From Verrucomicrobiales bacterium (GTDB lineage Bacteria > Verrucomicrobiota > Verrucomicrobiia > Verrucomicrobiales > DEV007), in assembly GCA_002708885.1 (NCBI GenBank), contig PAPL01000021.1:15586-43921 (forward strand): 28,336 nt of DNA. The letters are read 5' to 3'. The position numbers were made by a program, and so were the translations under genes. Shown piece after piece: positions 22,770-28,336 of the stretch; position 1 is the first letter of the stretch, and every line of letters starts with the position of its first letter. The notes under the pieces are model-generated. The model saw only the letters and a list, made by a program, of their open reading frames with translations, was not told the DNA's origin and made no database searches.

Positions 22770-24233
22770 TTAAGGACTCTTGGCCTTTTCTATGGCCCTG
22801 ATCGCTTTTTCTCGCTCCTCTTTTATACCTCTAAGCTTCATCTCATATTCTTCGAATTCTTTTAGGAGCTGAGCTTGTCGGTTACGGATATCTTTGAGAG
22901 TGGACTCGGTCGAATCTATTTCTTCGTCAATTGAGACTAAAGCCTTCTCCAAATGACCCAAATCAGCAGTCTCGTTGCGCTGATCATTTAATTTCGCTAT
23001 CACTTCCCTCAGATCCGAAGTCGGTATTGCATAACTTTTAACACGTCCTCCGCGTGCTATGTTTACTCCGACCAATTTTCCATCCAAATCAATTAACGGC
23101 CCCCCGCACTCGTTAGGCCTTAAAGTAAGATCGTGTTGCAATGCGTTTGGAAAATCCTTTCTGTTCTCGCTCAAAGGCCCGCCGAACTGAGCACTTGGGT
23201 CAGGGCCTTGGAACTGCTGAACGGACTGCCCCCTTGATCCTAATACCGCTGTCATGTCCTTTTCCTCTTCTCCTCGCCTCAGGAGAATCTTTATCTCCTC
23301 CTTGGGTTTGCGACCAGAAACAGACTTTGCCAGCTGAGCAGGTGAATTAATGGGCTTACCGTCAATCTTAAGGATAATGTCGCCGACCTCTATTCCCGCC
23401 TTAGCGGCTCCCGATCCACGCTGGACCCGATTGACCCTGACCCCATTGTCAGTGTTCTCCATTCCTACCCCGAGAAAACCGCGCTCGTTCGCAGAAAGGT
23501 TCCGAGGCGCCACGCTCGCGACCCCAACAGCAATTGGATTCGCATCTAGTCCGGAAGCTGCTAAAAAAGTTCCAAGCTCAACGTCTTTACTATCCTCCAG
23601 ATTTACCGGCTTCAACCCCAACAGCTCGACTTTCAGCAGAGCAATGTCCCATCTGGAATCAGCGCCCAAGACTGTAGCCTCGGCTCTCCTGCCATCGGAA
23701 AGCTCACAAATGATACCCTTCGCTGGCAATTCGCTGGCCTTACTGACAAGCAGACCACCGTGCCCGACCACAGTCGCAAGCGATAACTGCTTATCCTTCT
23801 TGTTAATGATTCTCGCTGTACTCTGTACATACGGCTCCACTACGGGCTTATATTCCGCAAAGACACTACGATGATCCTTTTCATTCTTGGAAGGTCGCCG
23901 CTTTTCCAATTGCGCCTGATAGAACTGCATAAGATCTGCCATGCGAGGATCATTAAGGTCGAGGTCCAAGCCAAAACCTTTGCCTCGGGCACGATCGTCT
24001 GGTTCATCGCCCAAAAATCCTTCTTTAAACCCCTCTAAAAAGTCCCCTATCTCATCACCGAATCTCTCTAGGAGACTCTTAGAGCCATCACCTGATTCCT
24101 CTTTGGAACTCTCATCAGAAACATAAAGGATGCCCGTTTCAGCATTCGAAAAAGAACCGCAAATAATTAAACTCAAAGCCAATACAACCGTCACGACTGA
24201 TGCATTTTTTATTTCATTTATAATTTTCTTCAT
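22770..24233 (-). CDS. HtrA-like pseudoprotease with PDZ inserted in the protease fold and C-terminal coiled coil
   Basis: 487 residues with a signal peptide (residues 1-31, VVTVVLALSLIICGSFSNA). Residues ~50-75 form an amphipathic acidic helix (LLERFGDEIGDFLEGFKEGF). Residues ~137-244 match the first half of an HtrA protease domain (TARIINKKD ... DIALLKVELLGLKPV ... VGVASVAPR), ending where HtrA continues directly to the nucleophile. Instead a PDZ domain (FLGVGMEN, AAKAGIEVGDIILKIDGKPI, residues ~252-333) follows. Only then comes the second half: LRPNE-C376-GGPLIDLDGKLVGVNIARG and YAIPTSDLREV. The usual Ser is Cys, and the catalytic His loop is missing (GGLLVSKASELPAKG) while Asp196 of DIALL remains. 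Residues ~412-487 are a charged coiled coil (DEEIDSTESTLKDIRNRQAQL). It starts nine bases after the intact paralogue. Proteolytic activity seems lost; a regulatory or scaffold role is an inference. Confidence 0.85.
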   Translation of the reverse strand: MKKIINEIKNASVVTVVLALSLIICGSFSNAETGILYVSDESSKEESGDGSKSLLERFGDEIGDFLEGFKEGFLGDEPDDRARGKGFGLDLDLNDPRMADLMQFYQAQLEKRRPSKNEKDHRSVFAEYKPVVEPYVQSTARIINKKDKQLSLATVVGHGGLLVSKASELPAKGIICELSDGRRAEATVLGADSRWDIALLKVELLGLKPVNLEDSKDVELGTFLAASGLDANPIAVGVASVAPRNLSANERGFLGVGMENTDNGVRVNRVQRGSGAAKAGIEVGDIILKIDGKPINSPAQLAKSVSGRKPKEEIKILLRRGEEEKDMTAVLGSRGQSVQQFQGPDPSAQFGGPLSENRKDFPNALQHDLTLRPNECGGPLIDLDGKLVGVNIARGGRVKSYAIPTSDLREVIAKLNDQRNETADLGHLEKALVSIDEEIDSTESTLKDIRNRQAQLLKEFEEYEMKLRGIKEEREKAIRAIEKAKSP

Positions 24234-24242
24234 CTGCTACTT

Positions 24243-25532
24243 TTATTTACCAAATAAAACATCAATGCCCACTAGGTCCTCTTGCCCATTTCTTTGAACA
24301 GCAAAACGTATCACTTTTCCCAGCTCTGCAGACTTTATCGATGATGCCATTTGCTCAGCACTACTGATTTTTGCACCGTTAATCTCTTTGACCACATCTC
24401 CAGCAATAAAACCTGAGGAGGCAGCAAGTGAATTCTCTATAACATTAAACACGAATGCCCCTTCGGCTTCGGCCTCGGCATCTAGTATAATCCCGAGCTC
24501 TGGACGCTTCGGTTGATCGGGGACAGGAGGCGCCTTGTCCTGCTCCTTTCCTAATCCAGAGGCAAGTTCCTCCCAGCTAACGAGCCGCACTGAAAATGTC
24601 TTTTCCTCTTCTCCCCTTTTGACGAGGAGCTCAATTTCATTGCCGACCTTACTTGACGAGACCTTATCAACAACATCAGACATCTGATTCGCCTCGACTC
24701 CATCAATACTCAGTATCCGGTCCCCACTCATGACTCCTGCTCTTTGAGCAGGCGAATTAGCGTAAACCTTATCAACTATCACATCTCCACTGGACTCATT
24801 CATTCTGATCCCCAGCATTGGCCTGTCAGGATCGACTCCGGCAGCCATCATTCCAAGACTTCCCCAAATTTCACCGGCAAGCATTCTGTCCCATCCAGAT
24901 TTGAAAACTGAAGATGGGACGTGCCTATTTTCAGCCAGGCTGCCTCCTATCGAGGAATGAATACCGATGACCTCACCATTAAGATTGAAGAGAGGCCCAC
25001 CTGAATCGCCTCCGACCAAAGTACAATCGGTCCTCAGCATTCCCATCGTTCCGCTACTTATGAGGCGACCGAATCGGATCGGGGGACTTCGGTTCAAGTC
25101 ATAGCCGCCAGGATGGCCCATCGCTATTAACCAGTCACCCGGCTCGGCTTTCTTCGAATCACCGACTTTAGCAAATGGCCATTTCCCCTCCTCAGTTATT
25201 CTCGCAAGGCCAGCATCACGTGACCTGTTCGCACCGAGCGACTCACCCTTCACGCTTCTCCCATCAGGAAAAATAATAGTAAGTTTTTTTCCCGCAGCCT
25301 CCGTCACATGCCCAGCCGTCATTATTAATCCATCCTCACTCACAATGACGCCGCTCCCAGTCGCCGGCTGGTCATCTCCGACCACAGCCACAACTGTAGG
25401 CATTAAATCTGATACGACCTTCTTAACTTTTCTTTCCCTCTCTTTGAGCTTCTCAATGGGTCCGGCGAAGGATCCGTCAGCCGTTAAAAAACATGCAATT
25501 AATGCAAAAGAGAAAAGTTTAATGAAATTCAT
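24243..25532 (-). CDS. HtrA/DegP-like periplasmic serine protease with two PDZ domains
   Basis: I place the start at 25532, where MNFIKLFSFALIACFLTADG gives a signal peptide; an in-frame ATG at 25565 adds 11 residues in front. About 429 residues. The trypsin-like domain (~35-220) has the full triad: His75 in MTAGHV, Asp106 in RSRDAGLARI and Ser167 in GGDSGGPLFNLNGEVIG. PDZ1 (~227-315, MLGIRMNE ... PAQRAGVMSGDRILSIDG) and PDZ2 (~340-425, ELGIILDA ... GFIAGDVVKEINGAKI) follow, as in DegP/HtrA. It should degrade or refold misfolded periplasmic proteins. The PDZ1 ending KRGEEEKTFSVRL resembles RRGEEEKDMTAVL in the next gene, so the two proteins are related. They form a two-gene unit with a 9-base gap. 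Confidence 0.92.
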   Translation of the reverse strand: MNFIKLFSFALIACFLTADGSFAGPIEKLKERERKVKKVVSDLMPTVVAVVGDDQPATGSGVIVSEDGLIMTAGHVTEAAGKKLTIIFPDGRSVKGESLGANRSRDAGLARITEEGKWPFAKVGDSKKAEPGDWLIAMGHPGGYDLNRSPPIRFGRLISSGTMGMLRTDCTLVGGDSGGPLFNLNGEVIGIHSSIGGSLAENRHVPSSVFKSGWDRMLAGEIWGSLGMMAAGVDPDRPMLGIRMNESSGDVIVDKVYANSPAQRAGVMSGDRILSIDGVEANQMSDVVDKVSSSKVGNEIELLVKRGEEEKTFSVRLVSWEELASGLGKEQDKAPPVPDQPKRPELGIILDAEAEAEGAFVFNVIENSLAASSGFIAGDVVKEINGAKISSAEQMASSIKSAELGKVIRFAVQRNGQEDLVGIDVLFGK

Positions 25533-25659
25533 TATGTTGTATAGATCCCTAAGTCTGCTACTCACAGCTAAAGGTCTAATTTAAATTTAGATTACGATTC
25601 TTAGTTCATTATATCAAGCGGCACTGAACCTTTTTAATTGTCTAAATATGACAATATTC

Positions 25660-26298
25660 TCACGTTTCTCTGGAACTCCTTATTATGATCGGCCTAACAG
25701 CTAACCATATCAGCGCCGGCGCAAGGACACTAAGAGCCATTGTGAGCCTTGGATGATCCCTCCCAGTGTCACCAATCACAGAAAAAGTAAAAGCCAGGGG
25801 CAAACACCCGACCACTAAAGCGGAAAGAAAGATCCTCACAGACATTCTTGATAGCCCGGCCATGCAGGAAACGACCTCGGGCATTATGGGAAGCCACCTT
25901 GAAAGGACCACGATCCAACCTCCGGTCTTTGCGAAAATAGCCCTACTCTTTTCAAGGGCAGACTCTCCTGCAATCTTTTGCGCAATTTTAAGTCCAAATG
26001 CACGGCAAAGAACGTACGCGAGTGCCCCGGAAAGGATTGAGCCCACTGTCCCTATCAAGCCTCCTATTACAGACCCATAGACCATGCCAAGAGCACTCAT
26101 CACTGCTGTACCTGGTATCGGAAGCACTAAATCCAATAATAATAAAATGATACCAGCGAGCCAGGCCCAGGAGCCCCATTCCTCGAGCCAAGCGACTCCT
26201 CCCTCCACAGTGAATGTCTCCTCAAATTTTCCGCCCCAGACTATGAAAGGAATCGTAAAAGTTATCGCTAAAACAAATAGTATCCAAATGAGGCGCAT
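25660..26298 (-). CDS. DedA/TVP38 family membrane protein (VTT domain)
   Basis: 212 residues with several membrane helices: residues ~2-21 (LIWILFVLAITFTIPFIVW), ~43-60, ~66-100, ~125-145, ~155-175 and ~185-203. The region around residues 57-100 (LVLPIPGTAVMSALGMVYG, then GTVGSILSGALAYVLCRAFG) and SRWLPIMPEVVSCMAGLS at 133-150 match the VTT domain shared by DedA and TVP38/TMEM64 proteins, which contribute to membrane homeostasis and to lipid (undecaprenyl phosphate) recycling or scrambling. Its exact lipid substrate cannot be read. It is divergent from the PNPOx-like gene with a 57-base gap. Confidence 0.85.
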   Translation of the reverse strand: MRLIWILFVLAITFTIPFIVWGGKFEETFTVEGGVAWLEEWGSWAWLAGIILLLLDLVLPIPGTAVMSALGMVYGSVIGGLIGTVGSILSGALAYVLCRAFGLKIAQKIAGESALEKSRAIFAKTGGWIVVLSRWLPIMPEVVSCMAGLSRMSVRIFLSALVVGCLPLAFTFSVIGDTGRDHPRLTMALSVLAPALIWLAVRPIIIRSSRET

Positions 26299-26301
26299 TG
26301 T

Positions 26302-26344
26302 TTGACTTATCCTATGAGAATTGAGTAATAAGGTTATTAGTCAA
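26302..26344. promoter_or_regulatory. Inverted TTGACT pair in the divergent DedA/PNPOx intergenic region
   Basis: TTGACT at 26302-26307 on the plus strand and its reverse complement AGTCAA at 26339-26344 flank 31 bases between the two divergent genes. The plus copy has TAATAA 18 bases downstream (26326-26331), a poor -10. The minus copy has no good -10. They may be opposing -35 boxes or an operator, or coincidence. Confidence 0.25.
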
Positions 26345-26355
26345 TCACAAATAAA

Positions 26356-26796
26356 ATGCCAGAAACTAAAACAATTGATCCAGATAACCTTCCAGACATC
26401 GCCAAGGAATGCATGAAACTGGCCAAGTTCCCCCAGATGGCAACTATAGAGAATGATCGACCAAGACTAAGGCCAGTATCACCGGTCAAGACAGACGAAT
26501 TCACAGTCTATGTGGCAAACCTCAAAAATTACGGTAAGACTGCCCAGATAGAAGCGAACCCGAACGTCGAACTCTGCTACTTGTCACCTGAACACGATCA
26601 GGTAAGGATTGAAGGTGCTGCGGAAATACTGATAGACGAAAACGAAATTCAGGAAATTTGGAATTCCAATGCACTGCTTAGGAAATATCTTGGCAGCCCG
26701 GACAATCCTGAACTCATAATATACAAGATCATCCCATCGAGCGTTCGCTTCATGAGAGAATGGGCGTTGGAATATTACGATGTGCCAATTAATTAG
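26356..26796 (+). CDS. PNPOx-like (split-barrel flavin) protein
   Basis: 146 residues, cytoplasmic. The layout is that of the small pyridoxamine-5'-phosphate-oxidase-like family: PQMATIENDRPRLRPVSPVK (residues 26-45), EFTVYVANLKNYGKTAQIEANPNVELCYLSP (48-78), DQVRIEGAAEILIDENE (81-97) and the C-terminal IIYKIIPSSVRFMREWALEYYD (121-142). These proteins bind FMN, F420 or heme-related cofactors; this one is too short for PdxH and probably is a general FMN-type oxidoreductase. Its stop TAG shares bases 26793-26796 with the stop of the opposing symporter gene. Confidence 0.85.
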   Translation: MPETKTIDPDNLPDIAKECMKLAKFPQMATIENDRPRLRPVSPVKTDEFTVYVANLKNYGKTAQIEANPNVELCYLSPEHDQVRIEGAAEILIDENEIQEIWNSNALLRKYLGSPDNPELIIYKIIPSSVRFMREWALEYYDVPIN

Positions 26797-28336
26797 ACCC
26801 CAAAGAAGGACATCGCCCAGTACATCAAAGCTATGAGTACCAGAATTATAATTCCGCATGCTTTGGCGCCTTTCCAGGGAGTAATATCAACATCATTGGT
26901 GTACGTCTGCTCGTAAGCCTTCTCTCTTGGTTTAATTATAGCCATGACAATCATTATTCCAGATATCAACACAAAGTTGATAGCGGCCAAATGCAGCCAA
27001 TGCATTTCCAAATTAAAAAGCCTCACTAAATCTGTCCCTTCAACCTTACCTCCAAAATTATAGTTAGATGAGTTTCCCCAGCCCAATCCGAATACTCCCC
27101 AAAATAAGAACCCTACAATGATCGCAGCCATTGCTCCTGCCGAAGTGACTCTTTTATGAAATATTCCCATCAAAACTACCGCCAATAATGGAATATTATA
27201 AAGAGCAGCCAAATTCTTCATGAGATCAAAAAGCCCATCGAATTTTTCCTTAAGTCCATCTATCATGGGAGCAAGCAAGATCGCTCCGATCGCTATCACT
27301 ATTCCGAACCACTTGCCAGCGTAAACCATCTGCTGATCTGTAGCATCCTTCTTAATCCAACCCTTGAAGATATCAATACTAAACAAAGTAGCTGCACTGT
27401 TCAGACTCGAATTGAATGAACTCAAAATTGCCCCAAAAATCACAGCTACAAAGAAACCAAAAAGCGGAAGCGGCAAAACCTTTTCGACCAGAGCTCCATA
27501 AGAATTGTCCGCTTTAATGGTGTCTCCAAACATGTGCCATGCTATGATGCCAGGAAGAACCAAATAAACGGGCCCTAGGAGCTTCATCGCTGCAGCAAAG
27601 AGGACCCCCTTTTGCCCTTCAGCTAAACTCTTCGAAGCAAACGTTCGCTGCACGATGGCCTGGTTCGTGCACCAATAATAAGTCGTAATCAGTAGCATTC
27701 CGGTGAAGAGAGTAGAAAAAGGTATATTCTCATCCTCCTTTCCAATGGGCGAGAGTCTCTCCGGGTGATTTTCCATGAGGTAGGATATGCCGGAACCGAA
27801 TCCTCCTCCTCCTCCCATTTCATTACCCAAAGTAATGAGTCCCAGAACAGGTATCAGAAGGCCTCCTATCAAAAGCCCAATACCGTTAAAAGTATCGGAA
27901 ATTGCCACCGCCTTGAGTCCGCCAAAGATAGCGTAAAGACTTCCAACGACACCAAGAGCAATGACAATCATCCAAAGCGCTTGCGTCTCATCAATATTCC
28001 GGTCGAATAATGCTGACAACAGGCCTTCAAGATCGAAAGCATCACGCATGAAAATTGCTCCGGAGTACAAAACAAAAGGCAAAAGGTTAGTAAGTAAGGA
28101 AAGCAGCAGCAGCACGGAAACCGCTGTTCCTACGATCTTCGAATATCGCCTCTCAAGAAATAGCGAAACAGTAGCGACTCCTCCCTTCAGGTATCTGGGA
28201 AGAAACACCAGAGCCATTAGAACAATTGCTATTGATGACCAGACTTCCCAGGCCATGACCTGCATTCCGTTTTTAAAGGCCCCACCATTCAAACCAACGA
28301 GTTGCTCCGTAGAAAGGTTAGTTAGAAGCAATGATC
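26793..28336 (-). CDS. Sodium:solute symporter, SSS family (5' end outside window)
   Basis: The frame is open to the window edge; the TTG at 28331 could be a start, but the text SLLLTNLSTEQLVGLNGG matches the internal segment near the first membrane helix of SSS transporters (SxxTNxSAEQxVGLNG), so the true start lies outside. Over 510 visible residues contain about 12 membrane helices. FGGLKAVAISDTFNGIGLLIGG, TTYYWCTNQAIVQRTFASKSL and ILSSFNSSLNSAATLFSIDIFKG are characteristic of the SglT/YidK-like sodium-sugar cotransporter group. It imports a small solute, most likely a sugar, with sodium. The tail adds a hydrophilic loop and a last helix (CGIIILVLIALMYW). Its stop overlaps that of the PNPOx gene by four bases. 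Confidence 0.9.
   Translation of the reverse strand, partial: SLLLTNLSTEQLVGLNGGAFKNGMQVMAWEVWSSIAIVLMALVFLPRYLKGGVATVSLFLERRYSKIVGTAVSVLLLLSLLTNLLPFVLYSGAIFMRDAFDLEGLLSALFDRNIDETQALWMIVIALGVVGSLYAIFGGLKAVAISDTFNGIGLLIGGLLIPVLGLITLGNEMGGGGGFGSGISYLMENHPERLSPIGKEDENIPFSTLFTGMLLITTYYWCTNQAIVQRTFASKSLAEGQKGVLFAAAMKLLGPVYLVLPGIIAWHMFGDTIKADNSYGALVEKVLPLPLFGFFVAVIFGAILSSFNSSLNSAATLFSIDIFKGWIKKDATDQQMVYAGKWFGIVIAIGAILLAPMIDGLKEKFDGLFDLMKNLAALYNIPLLAVVLMGIFHKRVTSAGAMAAIIVGFLFWGVFGLGWGNSSNYNFGGKVEGTDLVRLFNLEMHWLHLAAINFVLISGIMIVMAIIKPREKAYEQTYTNDVDITPWKGAKACGIIILVLIALMYWAMSFFGV

Noticed and set aside
23350..23874. 174-residue plus-strand frame
   Set aside because: It is antisense to the pseudoprotease gene, whose homology is clear; Pro/Ser/Thr-rich shadow composition.
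22770..24233. Frameshift or assembly error as the cause of the missing Ser
   Set aside because: The frame is open and all motifs on both sides of Cys376 (NE-C-GGPLIDLDG) are in one frame; a codon TGC is read clearly, so it is a substitution rather than a frame break.
24243..25565. Longer start of the HtrA-like protease at 25565
   Set aside because: The 11 extra residues (MSSRLRDLYNI) precede an already complete signal peptide.
25637..25655. ATTGTC/GACAAT inverted repeat after the DedA-like gene
   Set aside because: The stem is only six base pairs, A/T rich, with no U-tract; too weak to call a terminator.
28329..28331. TTG at 28331 as symporter start
   Set aside because: The following residues match an internal SSS family segment near the first membrane helix, so the gene most likely starts outside the window.

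Overview
The window looks like chromosomal DNA from a free-living Gram-negative member of the PVC superphylum, most likely Verrucomicrobiota (marine Verrucomicrobiales-like). This is an inference. It rests on two exported sulfatases, a periplasmic tricorn-type protease, secreted PVC-style proteins, a helical-repeat protein rich in Asp-Pro and the gene order rpmE-prfA-prmC-murA. I saw no rRNA, tRNA, CRISPR array, insertion sequence or phage gene. Coding density is high; the longest gap is about 190 bases (18868-19059).

Bases 1-10 kb are an exported, largely carbohydrate-directed region. On the minus strand a likely operon runs leftward: a beta-helix protein, a large alpha/beta-hydrolase esterase with a C-terminal ligand-binding-like domain, and the front of a secreted protein that leaves the window (possibly CehA/McbA-type metallohydrolase). 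Divergent on the plus strand lie a second esterase, a small single-pass membrane protein overlapping an iduronate-2-sulfatase-like sulfatase, a TIGR01777 epimerase, an NTF2/SnoaL-like protein and a membrane-anchored protein built of about eight 32-36-residue helical repeats.

Bases 9.9-14.3 kb hold a tricorn protease homologue and an unrecognised secreted protein on the minus strand. Bases 14.4-18.9 kb are housekeeping: a parvulin-type prolyl isomerase without signal peptide (plus strand), then rpmE, prfA, prmC and murA on the minus strand, which join ribosome function, translation termination and peptidoglycan synthesis.

Bases 19-22.7 kb carry an arylsulfatase-type sulfatase, a single-pass membrane protein with an intact vWA/MIDAS domain, and a Gfo/Idh/MocA oxidoreductase, all minus strand. 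Bases 22.8-25.5 kb carry the most unusual pair. The upstream gene is an HtrA-like serine protease with an intact His-Asp-Ser triad and two PDZ domains. Nine bases downstream is a relative whose protease fold seems to be split by an inserted PDZ domain, has lost the catalytic His loop, has Cys where the nucleophilic Ser should be, and ends in a coiled coil. I read this as an active protease with a pseudoprotease partner.

The right end has a DedA/VTT membrane protein, a divergent PNPOx-like flavoprotein, and a sodium:solute symporter whose 5' end lies outside the window. Together, the secreted esterases, sulfatases, sugar-type oxidoreductase and symporter suggest use of sulfated or acylated polysaccharides, although no glycoside hydrolase is visible here.
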